This document shows, in pieces, positions 55,131 to 63,930 of a DNA stretch of 64,000 nucleotides; the first letter of the stretch is position 1, and the number at the start of each line of letters is the position of its first letter. Under the pieces are notes generated by a model. The model did not search any database and was not told where the DNA came from. It saw only the letters and a list, made by a program, of their open reading frames with translations. Source of the DNA: Spirosoma fluviale (lineage in GTDB: Bacteria; Bacteroidota; Bacteroidia; Cytophagales; Spirosomataceae); NCBI RefSeq assembly GCF_900230225.1, contig NZ_OCNH01000007.1, positions 62,001 through 126,000 of the forward strand, read 5' to 3'. Made by a program: the position numbers and the translations under genes.

Positions 55131-55162
55131 TTGTATATCGTTTTGTGAACCTTATACGTTTA
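55131..55162 (+). promoter_or_regulatory. Possible promoter of the COG2509 gene
   Basis: TTG (55131-55133), a 21-nt spacer and TACGTTTA (55155-55162) approximate the Bacteroidota consensus with the last base changed. The start codon is 55 nt downstream. Confidence 0.28.
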
Positions 55163-55216
55163 GTCAGTTTATTTGCCGATTAGCCGTGACAACGGCCCCT
55201 GCCGGTCTCTTCAACA

Positions 55217-56794
55217 ATGATTCATCAACTTTCGCTTACATTACCTCCCGAGTTAGCCCTTGACGAACTTGCTTTCCGGGAGCAGGCATTAACGCACCTT
55301 TCCCTACCCGATTCGGCCGATGTAGTCGTGCGGAAACGTCGCCAGTCGATTGATGCCCGTAACCGGCAAGTTCGGGTGAAAGTCGATGCCGATGTTTATG
55401 CCGGTGAAACTCCTCCCCCACTTATTCAGTACCAAAAGCCGGAAACAGACGTTAGCCGGGCACCGCAGGCCATTGTGGTTGGTGCCGGACCGGCGGGCCT
55501 TTTTGCGGCCCTGCGTCTGATTGAGTTGGGCATAAAACCCATCGTGCTGGAACGTGGCAGCGATGTTCGCGCCCGCCGACGCGATTTGGCGGCCATCAAC
55601 AAAGATCATGTTGTCAACCCTGAGTCGAACTATTGTTTTGGCGAGGGCGGAGCCGGAACCTATTCGGACGGTAAATTATATACCCGCTCCACCAAACGGG
55701 GCGACGTTCGCCGGATACTGGAAATTTTTGTGGCCCACGGCGCTACGGAGCAGATTCTGGTCGATGCCCACCCGCATATTGGCACCAACAAACTCCCCAA
55801 CGTTGTAACGGACCTTCGGGAAAGCATTCTGAATGCCGGGGGTGAGGTTCGTTTCGATACAAAAGTAACAGACCTGATTCTGGCTGGTAATGAGCTGAAA
55901 GGCGTGGTGCTGGCCAATGGTGATTCCCTAACGGGCATTGGCGTCATCCTGGCTACGGGCCACTCCGCCCGTGATATTTTTTACCTGCTTCACAATCGAA
56001 ATGTGCTGATCGAAGCCAAACCGTTTGCCATGGGCGTTCGTATTGAACACCAGCAGAGCCTGATCGACCAGTTCCAGTATCACAGACCAACACGGGGCGA
56101 TTATTTACCGGCGGCTTCGTACAGTCTGGTCGCTCAAACACGTTTCAAAGGTGTTGAACGGGGCGTTTTCTCATTTTGTATGTGTCCCGGCGGGTTTATC
56201 GTTCCGGCCGCAACGGCACCGGGCGAGCTGGTAGTTAACGGCATGTCGCCCTCCCGTCGTGATTCGCAGTTTGCCAACTCCGGGTTGGTTGTTGCCATTG
56301 CCGACGAAGACCTGGCTCCGTATGCGGAGGAGGGTCCGCTGGCTGGATTAGCTTTACAGCAGGATCTCGAACGGTGGGCGTGCCAGATGGGCGACGGTCG
56401 GCAGACTGCTCCGGCCCAGCGCATTGCCGATTTTGTGGACGGACACGTATCGAACCAGCTCCTGCCTACCTCCTATCAGCCGGGGTTAGCTTCGGTCGAT
56501 ATGCGTGAAGTACTCCCCGACCACATTGCGCAACCCCTGCGGCAGGGACTGCGCGATTTTGGGCGCAAGATGCGCGGCTACCTGAGCAACGACGGCCAGG
56601 TAATTGGCGTTGAAAGCCGAACATCATCGCCCGTTCGTATTCCCCGCCACCGCGAAACCTGCGAGCATGTTCAGGTAAGCCGCCTGTTCCCCTGTGGTGA
56701 AGGAGCGGGGTATGCCGGGGGGATTGTTTCTGCTGCGATGGACGGAGAACGTTGCGCGGAAGAATTAGTAAAATTGTACAAAAAAGGGTTGTAG
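55217..56794 (+). CDS. Uncharacterised FAD-dependent dehydrogenase (COG2509)
   Basis: The 525-aa cytoplasmic flavoprotein has an N-terminal domain of about 85 residues (VVVRKRRQSIDARNRQVRVKV) and an FAD site AIVVGAGPAGLFAALRL at about residue 96. Its family block is NPESNYCFGEGGAGTYSDGKLYTRSTKRG, and the C-terminus is FPCGEGAGYAGGIVSAAMDGERCAEEL. This matches a broadly conserved group annotated as NAD(FAD)-utilising dehydrogenases, whose reaction is unknown. The start at 55217 gives IHQLSLTLPPE, in line with the family. The following spacer has interleaved inverted repeats before the Nudix gene. Confidence 0.88.
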   Translation: MIHQLSLTLPPELALDELAFREQALTHLSLPDSADVVVRKRRQSIDARNRQVRVKVDADVYAGETPPPLIQYQKPETDVSRAPQAIVVGAGPAGLFAALRLIELGIKPIVLERGSDVRARRRDLAAINKDHVVNPESNYCFGEGGAGTYSDGKLYTRSTKRGDVRRILEIFVAHGATEQILVDAHPHIGTNKLPNVVTDLRESILNAGGEVRFDTKVTDLILAGNELKGVVLANGDSLTGIGVILATGHSARDIFYLLHNRNVLIEAKPFAMGVRIEHQQSLIDQFQYHRPTRGDYLPAASYSLVAQTRFKGVERGVFSFCMCPGGFIVPAATAPGELVVNGMSPSRRDSQFANSGLVVAIADEDLAPYAEEGPLAGLALQQDLERWACQMGDGRQTAPAQRIADFVDGHVSNQLLPTSYQPGLASVDMREVLPDHIAQPLRQGLRDFGRKMRGYLSNDGQVIGVESRTSSPVRIPRHRETCEHVQVSRLFPCGEGAGYAGGIVSAAMDGERCAEELVKLYKKGL

Positions 56795-56891
56795 TGTCAA
56801 GTTTCTGAAAAGCGGATCAACTTTTCAAATTTCAGGTTGTTACAAGCATACACAAACTATTGACACGTAACTAATGAGCCGTTGATCCGTT
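56794..56891. repeat. Interleaved inverted repeats (pseudoknot-like order)
   Basis: GTGTCAA (56794-56800) pairs with TTGACAC (56860-56866), and the 11-nt AGCGGATCAAC (56811-56821) pairs with GTTGATCCGTT (56881-56891, one G-U). The order A-B-A'-B' is that of an H-type pseudoknot. GAAAAG/CTTTTC (56807-56812/56821-56826) offers an alternative local hairpin. Confidence 0.5.
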
Positions 56892-56914
56892 ACCTATAAA
56901 CCCTGAACCGACTA

Positions 56915-57544
56915 ATGATTGGCACCAGCTTCCATACCTTCTCCGAACATCTACACCAACGCTTACAAAAGCAGTTGCCTGGTGAAGCCGCCCATCAAAA
57001 AATGGCGTCGACAGCCCGGTATCGGCTCGGTATCAAACCGAACGAGCGAACACGTCGGAGTGCGGTGCTGATCTGTTTTTACCCCTATCAGAACTCTATT
57101 TACCTACCCCTGATTCTCAGGCCTCAGTATGACGGTGTTCATGCCGGTCAGATGGCTTTTCCGGGCGGACGTATGGAGCGTATTGATGAAAACCTCACCC
57201 GTACGGCCTTGCGCGAAGCCCAGGAAGAGGTGGGCATCCGGGTGTCTGACGTGAAAGTACTGGGGCTGCTGACCGAGTTGTACATTCCACCCAGTAACTT
57301 CTATGTACAACCCGTAGTGGGCGTACTCCCCTACCGACCCGATTTTTATCCGGACCCGCGCGAAGTGGAAGCGGTTGTAGAAGTAGATCTGGACACCCTC
57401 CTGGACGAAACCATCGTTGGCGACAGCCAGATTGAAGTTCGGGGCGTAACGATCGATGCGCCTTTTTATCAAATTCAGGGGTACCGCGTTTGGGGTGCTA
57501 CCGCTATGATGATTAGTGAACTGCTGATGGTCATCGATTCTTAG
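56915..57544 (+). CDS. Nudix hydrolase, CoA pyrophosphatase-like
   Basis: The 209-aa Nudix enzyme has core VHAGQMAFPGGRMERIDE followed by ALREAQEEVGI. This gives the REAxEExG half of the Nudix box intact, while the Gly-to-Glu spacing in the first half is slightly irregular, as in the CoA/acyl-CoA pyrophosphatase subgroup (NudL-like). The NERTRRSAVLICFYP segment before the box and PxxFYVxPVVG (SNFYVQPVVGVLPYRP) after it also fit that subgroup. It would hydrolyse CoA or its esters to 4'-phosphopantetheine and 3',5'-ADP. Substrate is inferred. Confidence 0.88.
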   Translation: MIGTSFHTFSEHLHQRLQKQLPGEAAHQKMASTARYRLGIKPNERTRRSAVLICFYPYQNSIYLPLILRPQYDGVHAGQMAFPGGRMERIDENLTRTALREAQEEVGIRVSDVKVLGLLTELYIPPSNFYVQPVVGVLPYRPDFYPDPREVEAVVEVDLDTLLDETIVGDSQIEVRGVTIDAPFYQIQGYRVWGATAMMISELLMVIDS

Positions 57545-57956
57545 CGTAGACTCGTCATTAACATTTAAATTCTACCGAATAACTCTACTTAATTGATTCA
57601 GAGACAAAAGCTTATACCCGCCGGTCAACTATAAAAATTCGCTTCCCTGAGTACTTCCTGAACACCACGCTTGTCTTTACGAAGTTGGTAAAATCTACAG
57701 ATAGACGCTTCATAACCAGTAAAAAAACCTACGAAACGATTAAAAACACCTAGTTATCGAGCTTAAAAAACTAAGGATTTATACGCATCGAATTGGGTTT
57801 ACTGCCAAGTTAAAAGTTGGAATAATTCAAATAAAATCCATTCATATTCAATCCGCTACCGATTGTTATAGTCGTCATCCTTGATAGCTTTGTAGTTTAA
57901 GAACAAACACGGCTGTTTAGCCGTTTAATTGTAGGCCCTTCTGACTAAATTTTCCT
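57545..57956 (+). promoter_or_regulatory. Leader and promoter region of the efflux operon
   Basis: This 412-bp AT-rich gap has no credible gene. It contains the best promoter of the window: TTG at 57863-57865, a 19-nt spacer and TAGCTTTG at 57885-57892, an exact TAnnTTTG match, giving a start near 57899 and a leader of about 58 nt. The leader contains a small hairpin ACGGCT-GTTT-AGCCGT (57909-57924). No clear repressor operator is recognised. Confidence 0.6.
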
Positions 57957-59129
57957 GTGAAAAGATGGATTGCTATCGTTCTCGTCGTTTTGGTACTCGG
58001 CGGGATAATTGTGTACAATAAGGTATTACACCCGGCTCCTGGTGCGTCGGCAGGTGGGGGGGGTGGCAAAGGTGGACCAGACGCTAAAGGCGGGCCTGGT
58101 GGTAAAGGTGGACCCGGCGGACCGGGGGGCGGTGGACCAACGAATGTAAACGGTTACGTGGTTATATCCCAGAACCTGCGCGAAGATGTTGTTTCCAGTG
58201 GCTCGCTGCTACCCAACGAGCAGGTTGACATTTACCCCGAGATTTCAGCCCGTATCACCCAACTCAACATTCAGGAAGGTATGCCAGTAGCCAAAGGAGC
58301 ATTACTAGTTAAGCTTTTTGACGCCGACTTACGGGCACAACTTCAAAAACTTCAGGCCCAGGCCGACAATGCCCGCCGTACCGAAGAACGGAACAAACAA
58401 TTACTGGAACGGGGTGGTATCAGTCAGCAGGAATATGACATCGTAACAACAAACTTACGCTCATCCCTTGCCGACATCGAACTGGTGAAAGCGAACCTGC
58501 AACGAACGGAAATCAGGGCTCCTTTTTCGGGAGTTATTGGTCTTCGAAACGTAAGTGCCGGAGCCGTTGTGTCGCCCAATACGCTCATTGCCCGTCTGCA
58601 ACAGATATCATCGCTTAAACTTGACTTTTCTATCCCCGAAAAATACGGCCCAGCCGTACACAATGGCAGCCAGATTTCGTTCCTGGTAGACGGAAGTGGT
58701 CAATCAAGTCAGGGCGTTGTATATGCCATTGAACCGGGCGTGGAAGAACAGACGCGTAACCTCCGCATCCGGGCGAGGGTCAACAATACGGGCGTTGAAA
58801 AAGGACAGCCCCGTTTTCGTCCGGGTACGTTTGCGCGGGTAACCTTAACGATTCAGAACGAACAGAGTCTGGTTGTTCCAACGCAGGCGATTATTCCGCA
58901 AACACGAACCAACCAGGTTATTCTGGTGAAGAATGGAAAAGCCCTGTTCAAGGATGTAAAGACCGGTTTGCGTACCGCCGGGACAATACAGATTTTATCC
59001 GGCTTGCAGAAAGGCGATACAGTAGCAACGACGGGTTTACTGTTTTTAAAGCCAGATTCACCCGTCAAGGTCAATAAGGTGATTACACTGCCAGCTACCG
59101 GTACAGAGCCGAAAGTAGCACTTAAATAA
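57957..59129 (+). CDS. RND efflux periplasmic adaptor with glycine-rich linker
   Basis: The 390-aa membrane fusion protein starts with GTG at 57957. Its N-terminal anchor (MKRWIAIVLVVLVLGGIIVYN) is followed by an unusual linker of about 35 residues (about 31-62) made almost only of Gly, Pro and Lys (GGPGGKGGPGG type). Then come the barrel-sandwich/lipoyl halves (VDIYPEISARITQLNIQEG and LQRTEIRAPFSGVIGLRNVSAG), a coiled hairpin (QLQKLQAQADNARRTEERNKQLLERGG) and a beta-barrel (LVVPTQAIIPQTRTNQVILV). It bridges the pump encoded 55 bp downstream to an outer-membrane channel that is not encoded here. Confidence 0.93.
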   Translation: MKRWIAIVLVVLVLGGIIVYNKVLHPAPGASAGGGGGKGGPDAKGGPGGKGGPGGPGGGGPTNVNGYVVISQNLREDVVSSGSLLPNEQVDIYPEISARITQLNIQEGMPVAKGALLVKLFDADLRAQLQKLQAQADNARRTEERNKQLLERGGISQQEYDIVTTNLRSSLADIELVKANLQRTEIRAPFSGVIGLRNVSAGAVVSPNTLIARLQQISSLKLDFSIPEKYGPAVHNGSQISFLVDGSGQSSQGVVYAIEPGVEEQTRNLRIRARVNNTGVEKGQPRFRPGTFARVTLTIQNEQSLVVPTQAIIPQTRTNQVILVKNGKALFKDVKTGLRTAGTIQILSGLQKGDTVATTGLLFLKPDSPVKVNKVITLPATGTEPKVALK

Positions 59130-59184
59130 AAAGGCGTTTGCGGAGTATGGCCTGCCAAACCCGACCAAATAAACTCAATCAATC

Positions 59185-62100
59185 ATGAGTCTTCCCGAGC
59201 TTAGTCTGAATCGACCGGTCTTTGCCATGGTGATGTCCATCGTCATCGTCCTTTTTGGCATTATCGGTTTCACCTTTCTGGGTGTTCGCGAATACCCGGC
59301 TATCGACCCGCCGGTTATTTCGGTACGGACAAACTATACCGGTGCCAACCCCGATATCATTGAATCGCAGATTACGGAACCCATCGAGAAATCGCTGAAC
59401 AGTATCGAAGGGATTCGTACAATTTCATCGAACAGTGCGCTTGGTGCCAGTACCATTACCGTCGAGTTCAATCTGGATGCCAATCTGGAACAGGCCGCCA
59501 ACGATGTACGCGATAAGGTAGCCCAGGCCCAACGGCAATTGCCGCAGGATATTGACGCACCACCGGTAGTAACAAAGGCCGATGCCAACTCCGATCCTAT
59601 TATTTTTATGACTGTTCAGAGTACGACCCGCAATCCGACCCAGTTGTCGGATTATGCCGAAAACGTACTTCAGGAACGTCTGCAAACCATTCCGGGCGTT
59701 AGTCAGGCCAATATTTACGGCTTGAAGCGTCAGGCCATGCGTCTCTGGATCGACCCTATCAAACTATCGGCTTATCGGCTAACGTCTCAGGATATACAAG
59801 CAGCCCTGACCGCTCAGAATGTTGAGTTGCCCAGCGGTAAAGTATACGGCAACAACACGGAATTAACGGTAAAAGCTGTAGGTCGTCTGACAACCGAAGA
59901 TGATTTCAACAACCTCATTCTTCGCCAAACGAGTAATCAAATTGTCCGTCTTAAAGATGTTGGCTATGCAACCATCGGAGCGGAGAACGAAGAAACTATC
60001 TCTAAACAGAATGGAGCGGTGGGCGTTATTCTTGCCCTCATTCCTCAGCCCGGTGCCAACTATGTGAGCATTGCCGATGAGTTTTATAAGCGCTTCGACC
60101 AGCTCAAGAAAGACTTACCCGAGGATATCATCGTGAGTATCGGCGTTGACCGGAGTACATTTATCCGGCGGGCCATTGAAGAAGTAGGCGAAACGCTGCT
60201 TATTTCGTTTGTACTGGTCGTACTGGTTATCTATTTCTTCTTCCGCGACTGGCTCATTGCGTTCCGGCCATTGATTGATATTCCGGTGTCGCTTATCGGC
60301 GCCTTTTTCATCATGTACATAGCCGATTTCAGTATCAACGTATTAACACTCCTCGGTATCGTTCTGGCAACGGGACTTGTGGTCGACGACGGTATTGTGG
60401 TTACGGAGAATATCTTCAAGAAGATTGAGCAGGGCATGGACACCAAGGAAGCTGCCCGCGAAGGCTCCAATGAAATTTTCTTTGCTGTTATTGCTACCAG
60501 TGTTACACTGGCTATTGTATTCCTGCCTATTATATTCCTGGAGGGTTTTGTGGGTCGCCTATTCCGTGAGTTCGGTATTGTTGTTGCGGGTGCCGTGTTG
60601 ATTTCGGCCTTCGTTTCGCTGACGCTGACGCCGGTACTGAGTGTAAAACTCACCAGCAAAAACCACGGCCGGTCCTGGTTCTACCGCAAAACGGAGCCCT
60701 TCTTCGAATGGCTGGATACCTCCTACCGATCGTCATTGAACAGCTTCCTAAAAAAACGGGGCTGGGCGTTTGTGATGATTGGTGCCTGTCTGCTACTTAT
60801 CTTCGGACTTGGCTCCATGCTCAAATCGGAACTGGCTCCCCTCGAAGATCGTAGCCGAACCCGCCTGGTTATCACTTCGCCCGAAGGAACAAGCTATGAG
60901 GCTCAGGCATCCTTAACAGACCGGGTCATGCAATTTGTACTGGATTCTATCCCCGAAACCAAATTAGCCTTTAGCGTGGTTGCACCGGGCTTTTCGGGAG
61001 CGGGTGCGGTGAACTCTTCGTTCGTAATGGAGAACCTGGTAGAACCCGGTAATCGTGAACGGTCTCAGCAGGAAATTGTTGATTTCATTAACAAAAACCT
61101 CAAAAAGTTCAACGAAGCCCGGATGTTTGCTACCCAGGACCAGACCATTCAGGTGGGTCGGGGCGGTGGATTACCCGTTCAGTTCGTTATTCAGAACCTG
61201 AACTTCGAGAAGCTCCGCGAGAAACTGCCAACGTTTATGGACGAGGTAGCCAAAGACCCTACCTTCCAGAACTCCGATGTGGATCTGAAGTTCAACAAGC
61301 CGGAGTTGAACATCAGTATCGACCGCGAGAAAGCCACGAACCTGGGCATTTCGGTACAGGATGTTGCCCAAACGCTCCAGCTTGCCCTTAGCAACCGGCG
61401 TCTGGCGTACTTCCTTATGAACGGAAAGCAGTATCAGGTAATTGGTCAGGTAGACCGCGCCGACCGGGATGCACCCGTTGACTTAGCCTCCTTTTATGTT
61501 CGCTCCAACCAGGGACAACTGATTCAGTTAGACAACCTGGTTAAGTTTCAGGAGGTGAGCAGCCCGCCCCAGGTATATCACTACAATCGATTTAAATCGG
61601 CAACGGTATCCGCAGGTCTGGCACCGGGCAAAACGGTTGGCGATGGCGTGGAAGCCATGCGGGCCATTGCAGCTCGTACCCTCGACGAAAGCTTCCAGAC
61701 GGCCCTTTCCGGCCCTTCCCGCGACTATGCCGAGAGTTCATCCAACACGCTGTTTGCCTTCGGTCTGGCTCTGATTCTGGTTTATCTGGTTCTGGCGGCA
61801 CAGTTCGACTCGTTTGTCGATCCGCTCATTATCATGATTACCGTACCACTGGCCCTTGCCGGTGCGGTGTTCTCGCTCTGGATGTTTAACCAGACGTTGA
61901 ATATCTTCAGCCAGATTGGCATTATCATGCTGGTTGGTCTGGTTACGAAGAACGGTATCCTGATTGTTGAATTTGCCAATGAACAGCGACTAACGGGTAA
62001 GAATAAGTTCGAGGCCGCTGCAGAATCGGCTGCGTTGCGCCTTCGTCCTATCTTGATGACCACACTCGTAGCGGCCTTTGGTGCGTTGCCACTGGCTCTT

Positions 62101-62298
62101 GCGCTGGGTTCTGCTTCAAAAAGCCGGGTACCACTGGGTATCGTTATTGTGGGCGGGCTGATGTTCTCGCTCATTCTGACGCTGTATGTGGTGCCGGTTA
62201 TTTACACCTACATGTCTCGCCGGAAAGACGTTCAGCCAGAAGTTGATCCCAAGTCGGAAGACAAAGAAAAACCCAAAGAACTGGAAATACACGCTTAA
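59185..62298 (+). CDS. RND multidrug efflux pump (HAE1 type, AcrB-like)
   Basis: This 1037-aa inner-membrane proton-driven pump has its first helix at about 10-30 (VFAMVMSIVIVLFGIIGF), a large periplasmic loop, helices 2-6 with the proton-relay pair Asp401-Asp402 in LATGLVVDDGIVVTENIFKKIE, a second periplasmic loop and helices 7-12 (LALILVYLVLAAQFDSF, LVGLVTKNGILIVEFANEQR, lysine in the relay position). Length is typical. It forms a trimer and takes substrates from the periplasm or outer leaflet. Transcribed with the adaptor from the strong promoter at 57863. A terminator lies 28 bp after the stop. The substrate cannot be inferred. Confidence 0.95.
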   Translation: MSLPELSLNRPVFAMVMSIVIVLFGIIGFTFLGVREYPAIDPPVISVRTNYTGANPDIIESQITEPIEKSLNSIEGIRTISSNSALGASTITVEFNLDANLEQAANDVRDKVAQAQRQLPQDIDAPPVVTKADANSDPIIFMTVQSTTRNPTQLSDYAENVLQERLQTIPGVSQANIYGLKRQAMRLWIDPIKLSAYRLTSQDIQAALTAQNVELPSGKVYGNNTELTVKAVGRLTTEDDFNNLILRQTSNQIVRLKDVGYATIGAENEETISKQNGAVGVILALIPQPGANYVSIADEFYKRFDQLKKDLPEDIIVSIGVDRSTFIRRAIEEVGETLLISFVLVVLVIYFFFRDWLIAFRPLIDIPVSLIGAFFIMYIADFSINVLTLLGIVLATGLVVDDGIVVTENIFKKIEQGMDTKEAAREGSNEIFFAVIATSVTLAIVFLPIIFLEGFVGRLFREFGIVVAGAVLISAFVSLTLTPVLSVKLTSKNHGRSWFYRKTEPFFEWLDTSYRSSLNSFLKKRGWAFVMIGACLLLIFGLGSMLKSELAPLEDRSRTRLVITSPEGTSYEAQASLTDRVMQFVLDSIPETKLAFSVVAPGFSGAGAVNSSFVMENLVEPGNRERSQQEIVDFINKNLKKFNEARMFATQDQTIQVGRGGGLPVQFVIQNLNFEKLREKLPTFMDEVAKDPTFQNSDVDLKFNKPELNISIDREKATNLGISVQDVAQTLQLALSNRRLAYFLMNGKQYQVIGQVDRADRDAPVDLASFYVRSNQGQLIQLDNLVKFQEVSSPPQVYHYNRFKSATVSAGLAPGKTVGDGVEAMRAIAARTLDESFQTALSGPSRDYAESSSNTLFAFGLALILVYLVLAAQFDSFVDPLIIMITVPLALAGAVFSLWMFNQTLNIFSQIGIIMLVGLVTKNGILIVEFANEQRLTGKNKFEAAAESAALRLRPILMTTLVAAFGALPLALALGSASKSRVPLGIVIVGGLMFSLILTLYVVPVIYTYMSRRKDVQPEVDPKSEDKEKPKELEIHA

Positions 62299-62325
62299 TA
62301 ACCGGTCGTCTGAATTTTACGTACC

Positions 62326-62362
62326 GAAGGGCATCCGATTAGCCGGATGCCCTTCTTTTTTT
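62326..62362 (+). terminator. Intrinsic terminator of the efflux operon
   Basis: A perfect 12-bp stem GAAGGGCATCCG/CGGATGCCCTTC (62326-62337 with 62344-62355), with a 6-nt loop, is followed by seven T on the plus strand. Confidence 0.9.
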
Positions 62363-62441
62363 CCCTACCCTGCCTTACCAAACTTACGGTATCGAGCGTT
62401 GAATTAACAGCCTGGTTAAATTTTTTATCTTATCAAAAATG

Positions 62442-62538
62442 GTGGCTTATAAGCTGTAGTACCGACCGTCCCGGTCGGGTGAGAAGCGATTAGATACACG
62501 CCCAACCGGAACGGTCGGTACTACAGCTTATAAGCCAC
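62442..62538. repeat. 97-bp REP/BIME-like inverted element
   Basis: Arms 62442-62469 and 62511-62538 are perfectly complementary over 28 bp and extend to about 40 bp with three mismatched or wobble positions, leaving a loop of about 17 nt. Each arm carries GTAGTAC ahead of a hairpin core, CCGACCGTCCCGGTCGG on the left. The core is shared with 17392-17410 on the other strand. Confidence 0.85.
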
Positions 62539-62742
62539 TTTTCATTCAACATATAGTAGAAAAGTTTAAACAGGTTCACAATAAAGGATGGTAGTCATTG
62601 TAATTAAAAAGTGAACCGGCTTTCTAAACAAACTTTGCCGATAGCAATGGTTTACTGATTAAAAAGTTAGCCTTTTCTGCTTACTACACAATGGAGTCTG
62701 TCATAATCTAAAAACTGAACTCTTCTCCTGAAACAAACACGC

Positions 62743-63924
62743 ATGAAACGTTCTCTTTTACTTTGTTTGCTTTTTACAGCGCAGATCACCTTCGCCCAAA
62801 CAGCCATTGATGTTGACAAAGAATTTGCCTTTGCCGCAAAGCAGTATGCGCTCATGCTGAAAAGTCACCCCGATACAACCCGGTTTCCCCAGTCGACCAA
62901 ACCGGATGGATCACCGGACGACCGTAAGTCGGATTGGTGGTGCAGTGGTTTCTTTGGGGGTTCACTCTGGCACATCTACGAACGGACCAAAGACCCGATG
63001 TGGAAAGACGCGGCTAACAAATGGACAATGGCCGTGGCAAAAGAGCAATACAATACGGGTACGCACGACCTGGGCTTTATGCTGTACTGCCCTTTTGGCA
63101 ACGGCTATCGGCTTACTAAAAACGAAGCCTATCCGCCTATTCTACTAACCGGTGCCAAGTCGTTGTCAACGCGTTTTGATCCAAAGCGGGGCGTAATCAA
63201 ATCCTGGAACAAATTTCAGACTTACGATTATCCGGTTATCATTGATAACATGATGAATCTGGAATTCCTTTTCTGGGCCGCTAAACGATCGGGCAACAAA
63301 GACTTTTATAACCTCTCGGTCACTCATGCGGACAATACCATAAAGAACCACTACCGGCCCGACTACAGCAGTTACCACCTTGTTTGTTACAATCCCGATG
63401 GATCGGTTGCGGCTAAGAAAACCGCACAGGGGTATGCCGATAACTCGGCCTGGGCCAGAGGTCAGGCATGGGGACTGTATGGTTTTACGGTCATGTACCG
63501 CGAAACGAAAGACAAGAAATACTTGGAACAGGCTCGGCACATTGCCGACTTCTATTTAAATCACCCCAATCTGCCAGCCGATAAGGTGCCGTATTGGGAT
63601 TTCAACGCTCCCAATATTCCAAACGAGGAGCGCGATGCTTCGGCAGCCGCTATTACCTCGGCGGCTCTGTTCGAACTCTGCACCTATGGCGGCCCATCGG
63701 CCAAAACCTATTACCAATTGGCGGTAAAAATGCTGGAGAGTCTTTCAAGCCCGGCTTATAAAGCTAATCTGGGCGAAAACAACAACTTCATCCTGAAACA
63801 CAGTGTAGGCCATAAACCTGCCAAAAGTGAAGTGGACACGCCCATTATTTACGCAGACTATTATTACCTGGAAGCGCTGCTACGTTACGATGCACTGCGC
63901 AAAAAGAATTCATTCCGGTCATAA
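62743..63924 (+). CDS. GH88 unsaturated glucuronyl hydrolase
   Basis: The 393-aa secreted enzyme has signal peptide MKRSLLLCLLFTAQITFAQ and an (alpha/alpha)6 barrel with the GH88 catalytic acids: Asp109 in GTHDLGFMLYCPFG and Asp168 in VIIDNMMNLEFLFWA. SAWARGQAWGLYGFTVMYRET is also family-typical. GH88 enzymes release the unsaturated uronic acid from oligosaccharides produced by polysaccharide lyases (glycosaminoglycans, gellan, xanthan or ulvan-type). The product can be converted to KDG by other enzymes and enter the pathway through the kdgK at 2894. It ends at a perfect terminator hairpin. The gene set beyond the window edge is not seen. Confidence 0.92.
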   Translation: MKRSLLLCLLFTAQITFAQTAIDVDKEFAFAAKQYALMLKSHPDTTRFPQSTKPDGSPDDRKSDWWCSGFFGGSLWHIYERTKDPMWKDAANKWTMAVAKEQYNTGTHDLGFMLYCPFGNGYRLTKNEAYPPILLTGAKSLSTRFDPKRGVIKSWNKFQTYDYPVIIDNMMNLEFLFWAAKRSGNKDFYNLSVTHADNTIKNHYRPDYSSYHLVCYNPDGSVAAKKTAQGYADNSAWARGQAWGLYGFTVMYRETKDKKYLEQARHIADFYLNHPNLPADKVPYWDFNAPNIPNEERDASAAAITSAALFELCTYGGPSAKTYYQLAVKMLESLSSPAYKANLGENNNFILKHSVGHKPAKSEVDTPIIYADYYYLEALLRYDALRKKNSFRS

Positions 63925-63930
63925 AACCAG

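Noticed and set aside
54957-55148. 63-codon frame upstream of the COG2509 gene
   Set aside because: It begins on the start codon of the divergent GH105 gene, has a low-complexity Lys-rich sequence, and contains a promoter-like pair.
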